DNA from: CAWBCR01 sp963787375
GTDB lineage: Bacteria; Chloroflexota; Anaerolineae; Aggregatilineales; UBA3940
Direction of reading: 5' to 3'
Assembly (NCBI GenBank): GCA_963787375.1
Contig: CAWBCR010000008.1
Location: 36,934-100,933, forward strand
Length of the DNA: 64,000 bases
Shown here piece after piece: positions 35,878 through 44,438 of this stretch (within the stretch, counting starts at the first letter, position 1; every line of letters starts with the position of its first letter). A model generated the notes under the pieces. The model was not told where the DNA came from. It ran no database searches and saw only the letters and a list, made by a program, of their open reading frames with translations. The translations under genes and the position numbers were made by a program.

Positions 35878-37294
35878 ATGGCGGACCACCTCACACCCGG
35901 CGCGCGGGTGCACTGCCTGGGGATCGGCGGCTACGGCATCAATCCGATTGCCCGCATCCTGCGCGAGTTCGGCTACACCGTCTCCGGCTGCGACATGGCC
36001 GAATCGCCGCTGATCAACTCGCTGCGCGGGCTCGACATCCCGGTCGAGCTGGGCCACGACATCGCCCACCTGGACAAGTTCGAGCCCGACGCGCTGATCA
36101 TCTCGTCGGCCATCCCGGCCAGCAACCGCGAAGTATGGGCCGCCACCGAGCGCGGCATCCCCGTCTATAAGCGCTCAGATATCCTGTGCGAGTTGATGGG
36201 CGACCGCATGGGCATCGCCGTATCGGGCACGCACGGCAAGACCACCACCACCGCCATGACCGCCTTCGCCCTCGACCGCCTCGGCCTCGACCCGACCTTC
36301 ATCGTCGGCGGGGTGCTTCAGGATTTCGGCACCAACGCCCGCGCCGGGCAGGGCCGCGCGTTTGTCATCGAGGCCGACGAGTACGACCGCATGTTCATGG
36401 GCCTCTGCCCGCAGGTCATCATCCTGACCACGCTGGAACTGGATCACCCCGACATGTTCGCCAGTCTGGCCGAGGTGCAGAGCCTGTTTGTCGAATTCTC
36501 CGGGCTGCTGCCGCCGGACGGCACGCTGATCGCGGGCTTCGACGACATGCAGGTGCGCCAGAATCGCCGAGGGGCGTCAGGCCATGCACGCCGGCCCGAC
36601 GCTCACCTACGGCCTCACCGGCGGCGAGTGGCGCGCCGAAGAGGTGTCGGCCAGCCCCGCTGGCGGGATGGATTTCGTCGCCGTGCGCGGCGCTGAGACG
36701 CGGATACCCGTCTCGCTGAAGCTGCCGGGGATGCACAACGTCCAGAACGCGCTGGCCGTCATCGCGCTCGCTGCCGTCCTCGACATCCCCCCGGCGGATG
36801 CCGCCGCCGCGTTGAGCGGCTTCAGTGGCGTGGGCCGCCGTTTCGAGGAGGTAGGCACGTCGCAGGGCGTGACCATCGTCGACGATTACGCCCACCACCC
36901 GACGGCTATCCGCGCCACGCTGGCCGCCGCCCGCACCCGCTACGTCGACCGCACCATCTGGGCGGTGTGGCAGCCGCACACCTACAGCCGTACGCGCGCC
37001 CTGCTCGATGACTTCGCCGCCAGCTTCATGGACGCCGACCACGTGATCATCACCGACGTGTTCCGCTCGCGCGATACGGAGACGTTCGGCGTGAGCCCCG
37101 ACGACGTGCTGGCCCGCATGAGCTATCACCGCGACGCGCGGCACATCCCCGACCTGGACGAGGTGATTGACTATCTGGTGCTGAACGTGAAGCCCGACGA
37201 CGTGGTGATCGTGATGAGCGCCGGCGACGCCACCCGCGTGGCCTCCGGCCTGCTCGACGCGCTGAACGGCGCAGAAGGAGATGCGGGGGCATGA
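35878..37294 (+). CDS. murC: UDP-N-acetylmuramate--L-alanine ligase, one frame break
   Basis: First amino-acid-adding ligase of the muramyl peptide. The N-terminal Rossmann motif is VHCLGIGGYGINPIA; the P-loop VSGTHGKTTTTAM is near residue 117; EADEYDRMF and TTLELDHPDMF follow. Near 36555-36570 the frame shifts by one base; the continuation (RIAEGRQAMHAGPTLTYGL) contains LPGMHNVQNALAVIALA, IVDDYAHHPTAIRATL and QPHTYSRTRALLDDFA. Corrected length is about 470 residues. A break in an essential gene with all motifs intact argues for a consensus error. Its stop overlaps the next start (ATGA). Confidence 0.93.
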
Positions 37295-37778
37295 CCAACG
37301 GCAACGACCTGCCACCGGAGGACCGCCCGCCCGCGCCGGGCACCGGCCTGCGCGTGCTCGTGCTCGCCGAGGCGCTGTCCGCCTGGCTGTTCCTGGTCTT
37401 GAGCGCGTGGTTCTATTTCCAGCCAGAGGGTGGGGCGCTGCTCTCCGGGGTGCTGGCCTCCGTGGCGCTGATCGACCCGCCGGTTATGGGCATCGTCGTC
37501 CGGCAGATCCGCTCGCGGAATGCCGCGCAGGCCAGCAGCGATGGCCTGCCGCCGCCGCCGGGGTCGGTCCCCGGCGATCTGCAAACGTCGCTCAGCCTGA
37601 CCGTCGGCGCGGTCGTGCTGGGCGTCGGCCTGACCGTGTTCCTGGCCGTCCTCGACGCCGAACTCACAGCCCGTTTGTCATGCTGCCGCTGGTCGCGCTG
37701 TGGGCGCTCGGCGCGCTCTCGGCGCTGATCTACTCGCTGACGGCCCTCCGCCTGGCGTTCGGCGGGGCCGCTGCCTGA
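37291..37778 (+). CDS. Hypothetical membrane protein, one frame break
   Basis: The ATG overlaps the murC stop. Product: a short charged N-terminus, TM helices at about 20-40, 47-66 and 102-120, with a proline-rich loop (DGLPPPPGSVPG). The frame shifts near 37670; in the next frame the last helix continues FVMLPLVALWALGALSALIY to AFGGAAA and a stop at 37776-37778. About 162 residues after correction. No family recognised; probably cotranscribed with murC and the following small membrane genes. Confidence 0.6.
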
Positions 37779-37794
37779 TCGGGTGAGGTGACGC

Positions 37795-38146
37795 ATGGAG
37801 CGACTGGCATGACGCGGGCGGCGGCAATCCGCACGACGAGCCGCCGGAGTGGCACGAGGCGGGCCGCGAGGTGCAGAGCCGCCCCTATCCCGTCGAAGCG
37901 CCCGACAACGTCGACACGATCCCCGGCTGGGTGTGGGCGCTGGCCGCCGGGACGGTCGTAAGCTGCGGCCTGGCTGGCGTGCTCGGCGCGGTCGGGGCCT
38001 ACGTCCTGAGCAACACCAGCGACCGGACCGGTGTGCTGGCGCTGTGCTGCGCGGGCGTCTTCGGGCTGGCCGGCCTGCTGATGGCCATCCGCGCCGTGCC
38101 GCTCCTGCTGCTCGCCGCTCAGCAGGCCGGACGCCGCCGCAAATAG
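37795..38146 (+). CDS. Small hypothetical membrane protein
   Basis: The ATG at 37795 (GGTGAG upstream) is followed by GG; dropping one G gives MSDWHDAGGGNPHDEPPEW running without a stop to residue 116. Without that correction the only in-frame start is GTG 37871 (91 residues). The N-terminal third is hydrophilic with a DEPPEWHEAG motif; two TM segments are WVWALAAGTVVSCGLAGVLG and VLALCCAGVFGLAGLLMAI. Unknown function; second of four small membrane genes between murC and murB. Confidence 0.55.
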
Positions 38147-38198
38147 GCCGAATCGGTGTAATCCGTGCAATCTGTGGATTGATATCCCAGGAGCCGCC

Positions 38199-38528
38199 AT
38201 GCCCGACAAACCCAAATGGCACACTGTCCGCGAGCCGCACGAGCGCCCCGCCTTCGACGCGCCGCAGCCCGAATTGGACGACGCCGCGGGCAGCGTGCCG
38301 GGCTGGACGCTGCGCTTCTGGCTGCGCGGGCTGGGCCTGCTGCTGCTGACCGCGCTGCTGGCGTGGGGCGCGTGGAAGCTGCGCGCGCTCCTGCCGGTCG
38401 CGATCATTCTGGCCGTCATGGCCCTCGCCGCGCTGACCTCCACCGTGGCGGCGCTCTTCCAGGCCGCGACGGTCACCCTGGCCGCGCTCGTCTCGGCCCG
38501 CCAGCGCCCGCCCGAGGACTCGCCATGA
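38199..38528 (+). CDS. Small hypothetical membrane protein
   Basis: 109 residues. Hydrophilic N-terminal 45 residues (PDKPKWHTVREPHERPAFD), then two hydrophobic segments, LGLLLLTALLAWGAW and LLPVAIILAVMALAALTSTV. CAGGAG precedes the ATG. The stop overlaps the next start codon (ATGA), so translation of the pair is likely coupled. No family recognised. Confidence 0.6.
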   Translation: MPDKPKWHTVREPHERPAFDAPQPELDDAAGSVPGWTLRFWLRGLGLLLLTALLAWGAWKLRALLPVAIILAVMALAALTSTVAALFQAATVTLAALVSARQRPPEDSP

Positions 38529-38752
38529 GCAACCCACCCCGCCCGCCGCGCCATGACCCCGAGCTTGCCGACAGGATCCGCCGCATCAAGGCGACCCGCC
38601 TGTCGCTCAAGGTCGCCGGCTGGGGGCTGCTGATCACCGCCCTGTTCTTCTTCGTCCGGCAGAACTATCTGCTGGCCATCCCGATGGGCCTCGGCGCGGT
38701 CGTGTTGGCCTTCGCCGCCGACTGGGTCGTTAAGCCGCCCGATAAAATGTGA
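38525..38752 (+). CDS. Small hypothetical membrane protein
   Basis: 75-residue basic protein: a positively charged N-terminus (DPELADRIRRIKATR) and two TM segments (LKVAGWGLLITALFFFV, AIPMGLGAVVLAFAADWVV). It overlaps the previous gene by 4 bases and is followed by murB with a possible GTGA overlap. The tight coupling suggests a real product in the murC-murB operon. Confidence 0.6.
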   Translation: MSNPPRPPRHDPELADRIRRIKATRLSLKVAGWGLLITALFFFVRQNYLLAIPMGLGAVVLAFAADWVVKPPDKM

Positions 38753-38760
38753 GGGTGTCG

Positions 38761-39669
38761 ATGCCCCTGCCTGCCGATCTCCTCTCCGACCTGCGTGACG
38801 CCTTCGGCGCGCAGTTGCTGGTCGATGAGCCGCTGTCGCGCCACTCCTCCGCCCGCATCGGCGGCCCCGCCGATGGCTTCCTCGCGGCCCGCACCCACGA
38901 CGATCTGGCCCGCGCCGTGCAGATTGCGTGGGCGCACGGTGCGCCACTGTTCCTGCTGGGCGGCGGCTCGAACATCCTCATCGCCGACGCGGGCGTGCGC
39001 GGGCTGGTCGTCTATAATCGCACCGCCGCCATCCGCTTCGCCGGGGAGACCGTGACGGTCGAGTCGGGCGTCAGCACCCAGCAGTTGGCCCGGCGCTGTG
39101 CCGCGCGGGGGCTGGCCGGCCTCGAATGGGCCATCGGCATTCCGGGGACCATCGGCGGGGCGCTGTACGGCAACGCCGGCGCGCACGGCGGCGACATGCG
39201 CGGCTGTGTGTGGACGGTCGACGCGGTCACGCCCGATGGCCCGGTCACCTACACCTGCGACGACCTCGCCTACGAGTACCGCTCCTCGATCCTCAAGCGC
39301 GAGCAGCGGCGCTGTGTGATCCTCGGCGCGGTGCTGGCCCTCCACCCCGGCGACCCGGCGGCGATCCACGCCCGCATGGCCGAATTCACCGAATATCGCA
39401 AGCGCACCCAGCCCCCCGGCGCGACCATCGGCAGCATGTTCAAGAACCCGCCAAGCGACTACGCCGGGCGGCTGATCGACGCCGCCAGGCTGAAGGGCAC
39501 GCGGCGCGGCGGCGCGCAGATCAGCGCGAAGCACGGCAACTTCTTCCTCAACGTGTCCGATGCCACGGCGGGCGACGTGATGGCCCTGGTCGACGTGGCC
39601 CGCGAGGCCGTTCGGCGGCAGTTCGGCGTCGACCTCGAATTGGAGATCGAACTGGTCGGGGAGTGGTGA
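38761..39669 (+). CDS. murB: UDP-N-acetylenolpyruvoylglucosamine reductase
   Basis: FAD/NADPH enzyme forming UDP-MurNAc. 302 residues from ATG 38761; GTG 38749, overlapping the previous stop, is an alternative. FAD-binding motifs: RHSSARIGGPADGFLAART, LGGGSNILIADAGVRGLVV, GIPGTIGGALYGNAGAHGGD. The catalytic serine lies in TIGSMFKNPP and the acidic residue in the C-terminal LELEIELVGEW. The YEYRSSILK tyrosine motif is present. Last recognisable cell-wall gene in the window; ddl, ftsQ, ftsA and ftsZ are not seen. Confidence 0.95.
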   Translation: MPLPADLLSDLRDAFGAQLLVDEPLSRHSSARIGGPADGFLAARTHDDLARAVQIAWAHGAPLFLLGGGSNILIADAGVRGLVVYNRTAAIRFAGETVTVESGVSTQQLARRCAARGLAGLEWAIGIPGTIGGALYGNAGAHGGDMRGCVWTVDAVTPDGPVTYTCDDLAYEYRSSILKREQRRCVILGAVLALHPGDPAAIHARMAEFTEYRKRTQPPGATIGSMFKNPPSDYAGRLIDAARLKGTRRGGAQISAKHGNFFLNVSDATAGDVMALVDVAREAVRRQFGVDLELEIELVGEW

Positions 39670-39697
39670 CGTGCGGATTATCCGTTGGCACCGGTAG

Positions 39698-39718
39698 GGG
39701 CGGGTCTGAGACCCGCCC
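39698..39718 (+). terminator. Hairpin after murB (GGGC-type repeat)
   Basis: GGGCGGGTCT-g-AGACCCGCCC followed by TTTGG, preceded by GTAG like the other members of the short hairpin family. A plausible murB terminator. Confidence 0.55.
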
Positions 39719-39765
39719 TTTGGCGGGACATATGTTATACCGGTCAGGGGTGTATACTGGGCTTC

Positions 39766-40494
39766 GTGAGCACACAGCGATTGCGGGAGTTCCTTCTTGT
39801 GTTCGAACCCGGCGAAGTCATCTCATACCTCGAAATGTGCGCCGAAGAAGGTGTGAGCCTTCAGCGCGGCATGAATTTCCATCTCCGGGGCAGCGAGAGC
39901 GTCATCCTGATGAGCACGCGGGCCGGTGCTCCCTATGATGATCAAGTCACTTCAGACGGACGAGTGCTCGTTTATGAAGGCCATGATATTGCGCAGTACA
40001 GAGACAGCCCCGATCCAAAGAGTGTTGACCAGCCGCTCCAGACGCCCAACGGTACGCTGACCCAGAATGGTCTTTTCTTTGCAGCAGCGGAGAGATACAA
40101 GAGCGGGAAGCTGCGCCCTGAAATTGTGAAGGTCTACGAGAAGATCCGCTCTGGGATATGGGTCTACAATGGGCGTTTTGCACTCGTCGACGCGTGGATG
40201 GAAGATCGGAGTAACCGTAAGGTATGCAAGTTCCGACTCGAGATGATCGATGCAGCCGCTGAGTTTGACCAAACAGATGACGGAGAACTCGAACACTCAC
40301 GGTTCATTCCGTCTTCAGTCAAGCTGGAAGTCTGGAAGCGAGATAATGGTAGATGCAGGATCTGTGGAAGCGCAGACAATCTGCATTTTGATCACATTAT
40401 CCCGTATTCAAAAGGTGGATCGTCGCTCACAGCCGAGAATATCCAACTGCTCTGTGCACGTCACAATCTGGAAAAACGAGACAAGATCGAGTAA
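39766..40494 (+). CDS. SRA-like domain/HNH endonuclease (putative modification-dependent restriction enzyme)
   Basis: 242 residues from GTG 39766. Residues about 40-155 resemble an SRA/YDG fold: APYDDQVTSDGRVLVYEGHD, then TQNGLFFAAAERYKSG, and VYNGRFALVDAWMEDRSNRK with VCKFRLEM, close to the SRA pattern of a G-H-D loop followed by a YDG-like strand and a W/C-K-FRL strand. The C-terminal 55 residues are a full HNH module: CRICGSADNLHFDHIIPYSKGG and LLCARHNLEK. This architecture is typical of enzymes cutting DNA with modified cytosine. Lower G+C than neighbours. A TATACT lies 11 bases upstream. Confidence 0.75.
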   Translation: MSTQRLREFLLVFEPGEVISYLEMCAEEGVSLQRGMNFHLRGSESVILMSTRAGAPYDDQVTSDGRVLVYEGHDIAQYRDSPDPKSVDQPLQTPNGTLTQNGLFFAAAERYKSGKLRPEIVKVYEKIRSGIWVYNGRFALVDAWMEDRSNRKVCKFRLEMIDAAAEFDQTDDGELEHSRFIPSSVKLEVWKRDNGRCRICGSADNLHFDHIIPYSKGGSSLTAENIQLLCARHNLEKRDKIE

Positions 40495-40793
40495 CCGGGG
40501 ACGGAACTCCCCGCCGCGATCTGCCCCCCTCGCCACGAAACCCCGCCGGTAGGGGCACGGCATGCCGTGCCCTCTCCGCCACCGATTTGACGGAGAGCCA
40601 CCCGTGGGGGCAGGGCTTGTCCCTGCCCCATCCTCTATGTTCGCCAGCGCCGCTCGGCGTCGAGCCACGCTAGGCTGGCTTTAGCCAGCGCATCGATGAT
40701 AGCATGAGGCTTTTAGCCTCATGCGGCTTCCGCCGCGCGCCATACTGGCCAGGGAATTCTGTTCCCCGGACGGAACACCCCACCGCGCCCTGC
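40495..40793. other. Hairpin-dense non-coding stretch
   Basis: No gene is seen. It contains two GGGC-type hairpins (GGGCACGGC-at-GCCGTGCCC at 40553-40572; GGGCAGGG-cttgt-CCCTGCCC at 40608-40628), then GCTGGCTttAGCCAGC, a GCATGAGGC/GCCTCATGC hairpin near 40705 and a GGGGAACAG-like palindrome around GAATTC near 40751. A mosaic of small mobile-type repeats. Confidence 0.6.
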
Positions 40794-40849
40794 TCCCCTC
40801 CCTCCAGGCGGCGCAGCCGCCATGTGGGGGAGGGGCCGGGGGTGGGGGT
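40794..40849. repeat. Dispersed CTCACCCC/CTCTCC-type repeat, copy 4
   Basis: CCCCTCCCTCC, an inner GGCGGC-gca-GCCGCC stem, then GTGGGGGAGGGGCCGGGGGT. It abuts the 5' side of the 0.54-kb element, as copy 5 does at the other element. Confidence 0.65.
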
Positions 40850-40853
40850 TTGA

Positions 40854-41397
40854 AAACTCTAACCCCCCGTTATACGGATGATCAACGCCAACCCCTTGAC
40901 TCTTCTCCCCCTTCCACCCTACAATACCTACAGAACATAGGTTCTACGCGTTTCGCCGGAAATCCTTCCGGCGGAGCGCACCATCTCTCGGCGCTCGCGC
41001 GCTCGCCGCGCCCGCAGCGGGACCCACGGCAGAGGGATAATGATGGTCCCCCCGCCGCCCGCCAACGTCACGACCCGCGCGCCGCGCCCGCCCCGTCCGC
41101 CGCCTGACGCAGACTATGGATTGTCGCGCAGGGGGCCTCGGTGGCGAGAAGGAAGGACATCGGTCACACGGGATTCCGCATCACAGCGCCTTCAGCGCGC
41201 CCACCGCAAGATCGCTACTCGCCCGACAGGGCTTGGGGCGGCGGCGGGATAGTCAGGCGCTCGGAAGGTCGATGGCAGCTTGCCGCGCTTCGGCGGCCAT
41301 CGTGTGCAGGAGGCCGCGCCCACAATTCCGGCCCCCCACCCCGTCGTGTTCCACCCGGCCCCCAGGCCGCCCGTGGGCACCCACAAACTGAATACAG
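40854..41397 (+). repeat. 0.54-kb element, copy 1
   Basis: Nearly identical, in inverse orientation, to 61111-61653. Shared left end AAACTCTAACC, shared right end CACAAACTGAATACAG. Inside: a promoter-like TTGACT/TACAAT (40896-40925), a small GAAC/GTTC stem-loop, the stem CGCCGGAA/TTCCGGCG, CCCGC-a-GCGGG, and GGGACC/GGTCCC arms around a constant loop. A short reading frame (41116-41391) is kept in both copies but resembles no protein I know. Best regarded as a non-autonomous mobile element or a structured RNA gene. Confidence 0.7.
40896..40925 (+). promoter_or_regulatory. Sigma70-like promoter inside the 0.54-kb element
   Basis: TTGACT, 18 bases, TACAAT. The other copy has TAGACT (or TTAGAC) and an identical TACAAT on the minus strand (61581-61610). 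It would start a transcript just upstream of the conserved stem-loops. Confidence 0.5.
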
Positions 41398-41398
41398 G

Positions 41399-41545
41399 GC
41401 CCTCTGCGCTCTCTCTGCGGTGAGTTTTCTCTTCTTCTCTTCCTTTCTTCCTCCTTCCTCTGCGGCCTCTGCGGTTAGTCTTCCTTTCCGCTCTTCATTT
41501 CCTCTTTGCGCCCTTTGCGCCTTTGCGGTGAATCTCTCCCTTTCC
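41399..41545. repeat. CTTTGCG/CTCTGCGG-type dispersed repeat
   Basis: CCCTCTGCGCTCTCTCTGCGG, CCTCTGCGGTTAGTC and CCTTTGCGCCTTTGCGG blocks, the same class as 23990-24190. It directly follows the right end of the 0.54-kb element. The sequence from here to 41638 contains only the promoter (TATACT at 41593-41598) of the next gene. Confidence 0.7.
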
Positions 41546-41638
41546 CTCCCCCTCCCCCCACGCAGCCCCATGCCATAACCCGCCAGCGGTGCTATACTGT
41601 CACCAACGTGAGCCGTGAGATTGCCGGGGTATATCGCC

Positions 41639-42955
41639 ATGCTTAACTCATTCTCCAGAGCGTTAGCCAGCAACCTGGCCTTCGTGCTGACCGCGGCGCT
41701 CGTCGCCGGGGCAGTGGCGGGGGGCTGGCTGTACGTCCGGGCGCGCAAGCGCCACGTCGACCGCATCCGGCGGCGGCTGGGCGCGCACGTGCCGGTGCCG
41801 CGTGGCATCAAAGACACGCTGGCCAAGGCGCTCAACGCCGACGCCGCCGAGATAGGTGCCATCGGTGCGGTCACCTTCGTCGACCTGGCCTGGCAGTACA
41901 GCATGGCCGACCCGACCATCTGGGATCACTTCCACGGGCCTGCCGCCACCCACATCACCGACGCCATCCAGAACCTCGACGTGCTCAAGGGTACGCTGGG
42001 CGATCATGCCCTGCCGGTGGTCGACAATGTGTTCGAGTACCTGCGTCACCTGGAGGCGTTGCACGTCTTCGGCGACCTGATCGATAAGCTGCCGGTCGTC
42101 GGCGCCTCGACCCAGGTGGTGCTGGAGGCCAAGGGCGCGTCGGTGGTCGACACGCTGATCAAGACGGCCATCACCCCCGACGCAGCCACCACAGCCGGCA
42201 CCGATGTGGCTGCGCTGGGCCTGCACATCCCGGTCGTCACGGTCGGCTTTGCCGCCTACCGCGCCTGGCGGCGCTCGCAGAAGGGCGCGGGGCTGCGCCG
42301 CAACGTCGAGTTCGCCACGATAGAGGTCGCCACCCGCGCGACCGGCGGGCTGGTCGGCGGGCAGGTCGGTGGCGTCATCGGCACGGCGATAGTGCCCGGT
42401 GTCGGGACCGCCGTCGGCGCGGTCGCCGGGGCAGTGGCCGGGGCGCTGGGCGGCGCGGTGCTGGGCGAGACGATCAAGAAGCGCCACGTCGAGCGCGCCG
42501 GCAGCGACCTGAACGCCTCGCTGGAGCGGCTGGGCGCGACCTACCTGGAAGATGACGCCAACTTCGCGAAGGTCACCGGCGTGTTCCGCGAGCAGGAGAG
42601 CGAGTACCTCGACCACCTGGGCGACATGCGCCGCCGGCTGCGCCGCTACGCGATGCCGTGGCGGCTGGCCTGGCCCGACGAGAAGCTGATCCTGCTGGAA
42701 GAGACTGTCCACCTCGCCGAGGAGCGGTTGAGCGGCATCCAGCAGGGCACGGTCGACGCGATTGACCGGCTGGCCTGGATGCGCGCCAGCGGCCAGCGCC
42801 GCGAGCTGGGCGTGATGCTGTGGAGCAACCCGGCGCTCGCCGAGGAGGTCCCCTGCGACGTGGAGCTGGTCGGCGCGGTGCGCAGCGCCAACGACCGCCT
42901 GCGCCACGAGATGCAGCAGTTCGGCGTGCCGCTGCCGGAGGCGATGGGCGCGTAA
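41639..42955 (+). CDS. Hypothetical protein with glycine-zipper region
   Basis: 438-residue protein of unknown family. One N-terminal TM helix (LAFVLTAALVAGAVAGGWLYV), then an amphipathic region with HIPVVTVGFAAYRAWRRSQ. Residues about 245-287 are strongly glycine-zipper-like (GGLVGGQVGGVIGTAIVPG, AVAGAVAGALGGAVLG), which can pack or insert into membranes. The C-terminal 140 residues are helical and charged. ATG 41639 is preferred over GTG 41615. Followed with a one-base overlap by a pentapeptide-repeat gene, so the two probably act together. Confidence 0.65.
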   Translation: MLNSFSRALASNLAFVLTAALVAGAVAGGWLYVRARKRHVDRIRRRLGAHVPVPRGIKDTLAKALNADAAEIGAIGAVTFVDLAWQYSMADPTIWDHFHGPAATHITDAIQNLDVLKGTLGDHALPVVDNVFEYLRHLEALHVFGDLIDKLPVVGASTQVVLEAKGASVVDTLIKTAITPDAATTAGTDVAALGLHIPVVTVGFAAYRAWRRSQKGAGLRRNVEFATIEVATRATGGLVGGQVGGVIGTAIVPGVGTAVGAVAGAVAGALGGAVLGETIKKRHVERAGSDLNASLERLGATYLEDDANFAKVTGVFREQESEYLDHLGDMRRRLRRYAMPWRLAWPDEKLILLEETVHLAEERLSGIQQGTVDAIDRLAWMRASGQRRELGVMLWSNPALAEEVPCDVELVGAVRSANDRLRHEMQQFGVPLPEAMGA

Positions 42956-43707
42956 TGTCACGAGAGCACAGGCAGCTCGTCAGGCAGGCAAGGACCGCTA
43001 ACGGCGCGGGCGCGCGCGAGGCCGTCGACGCGCTGCGGCGCGGCGGCTGGCTGGAAGACGGGTCGCTGCGCGGCGTGCGCTGGGCCGGTGTCAACCTGGC
43101 CGGGCTGGACCTGTCGGGGGCCGACCTGCGGCGGGCGATCCTGCGCAGCGCCTCACTCGACGGCGCGAACCTGACCGGCACGCTGCTTCAGGAGGCGGCG
43201 CTGGATGGCTGCTCGCTGCGCGGGGCCGACCTGAGCAAGGCGCGGCTGCGCGGGGCGCAGTTGTTCGGCGCGGACCTGCGCGCGGCAAAGCTCGTCGGCG
43301 CGACGCTGCACATCGCTCATCTGGGCGAGGCGGAGCTTGACGGCGCGGATTTGCAGTGGGCCGACCTGAGCGAGGCGCTGCTGCGCGGGGCCAGTCTGGA
43401 GGGTGCGTCGCTGGCGGGGGCCTCTCTGATCGGCGCCGACCTGCGCGGCGCGGGTCTCAGTGTGGCACAGGCTGCCGAAGCCGGTGCGCTGCGGCGGGCG
43501 ATGATGCCACACGGCACGCGCTACGATGGGCGCTTCGGCCTGCCCTCCGACCTCGAAGCCGCGCGCCTGCACAATATCGGCCCGGACGACGTAGAAGCGA
43601 TGGCCGGCTGGTACGGCGTATCGCTGGCGGCCTACCGGCAGGGTCAGGACTGGGCACGCGACAACCTGGAGCGGGTCCGTGCCGGGAAGTCGGCGGACGT
43701 GCCGTAA
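42955..43707 (+). CDS. Pentapeptide-repeat protein
   Basis: 250 residues. The N-terminal 40 residues are helical; then about 25 pentapeptide units run from LRGVRWAGVNLAGLDLSGADL to GADLRGAGLSVAQA (about residues 42-172), interrupted once by TLHIAHLGEAELDG. The C-terminal 75 residues (HNIGPDDVEAMAGWYGVSL) are non-repetitive. The ATG overlaps the preceding stop (TAATG), implying coupled translation with the glycine-zipper protein. No known target. Confidence 0.88.
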   Translation: MSREHRQLVRQARTANGAGAREAVDALRRGGWLEDGSLRGVRWAGVNLAGLDLSGADLRRAILRSASLDGANLTGTLLQEAALDGCSLRGADLSKARLRGAQLFGADLRAAKLVGATLHIAHLGEAELDGADLQWADLSEALLRGASLEGASLAGASLIGADLRGAGLSVAQAAEAGALRRAMMPHGTRYDGRFGLPSDLEAARLHNIGPDDVEAMAGWYGVSLAAYRQGQDWARDNLERVRAGKSADVP

Positions 43708-43776
43708 CGGATCGCGCGCGGATCAGTTCTGATCATGGGGCGCGGGCTGTGCCCCTTTTTGCTGTGCAGGGGGCGT

Positions 43777-44358
43777 ATGGCAACGCAGTTTCTGTTGATC
43801 CGGCACGGGCAGACCGACTGGAACGTCGCGCGGCGGCGGCAGGGCCACGCCGGGCCGGGGCTCAACGCCGCCGGTCGTGAGGAGGCGCACGCGGCAGCGC
43901 GGCGGCTGGTGGCGCTGGGCGGGCGGTTCGACGCGCTGGTCAGCAGCGACCTGCCGCGCGCGGCGGAGACGGCGGCCATCATCGGCAAGGCGCTGGGCCT
44001 GCCGGTGACAACCGACACGCGCCTGCGTGAGCGCGATCAGGGCGCGTGGACCGGGCAGGTCTTCGCCGGGGATTACGATCTGTACGCCGACCCGGACACG
44101 CCGGGGGCCGATCCGCTGAGCAGCGGCCCACCGGGCGGCGAGACCGGCCAGCAGGTGCTCGACCGGGCCGCTGCCGCGTTAGACGAGATCGCCGCGCGGC
44201 ACCCCGGCGGGCGCGTGCTGATCGTCAGCCACGGCGGGCTGATCTCGGCGCTGGGCTGGCTGGCGTCGGGGCTGCCGGTGTCGCAGTTCTGGCACCTGCG
44301 GCCCGCCAATGGCGAGGTCGTGACGCTGGACTGGCCGCCCGTGCAGCATCAGCGATAA
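43777..44358 (+). CDS. Histidine phosphatase family protein
   Basis: 193-residue phosphoglycerate-mutase-like phosphatase. The catalytic RHGQTDWN is at residues 9-16 (His10 phosphorylated), with Arg in SSDLPRAAETA near 61, the acid RLRERDQGAWTG near 83 and the second histidine in LIVSHGGLISAL near 150. Like other two-histidine phosphatases it could act on sugar phosphates, nucleotides or cobalamin/cell-wall intermediates; context does not decide. The alternative upstream ATG (43735) lies in a GC-rich non-conserved stretch. Confidence 0.88.
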   Translation: MATQFLLIRHGQTDWNVARRRQGHAGPGLNAAGREEAHAAARRLVALGGRFDALVSSDLPRAAETAAIIGKALGLPVTTDTRLRERDQGAWTGQVFAGDYDLYADPDTPGADPLSSGPPGGETGQQVLDRAAAALDEIAARHPGGRVLIVSHGGLISALGWLASGLPVSQFWHLRPANGEVVTLDWPPVQHQR

Positions 44359-44438
44359 TAACGGTCCGATTTGCCAGACTATACCCAACTCATGGTATAC
44401 TCAGGCCACACGAACGGGCAGTCCTGCAAGGGGCCTTT

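Noticed and set aside
41116..41391. 91-codon frame inside the 0.54-kb element (MDCRAGGLGGEKEGH...)
   Set aside because: Kept in both copies, but they are close copies anyway; there is no ribosome-binding site, family or hydrophobic core, so an RNA or non-coding role is preferred.
40854..41397. 0.54-kb element as RNase P RNA, tmRNA, SRP RNA or group II intron
   Set aside because: The signature sequences I know for these (the GAGGAAAGTCC-type core, CCA end, SRP GGAAGG-AGCA loop, intron domain V) are not present.
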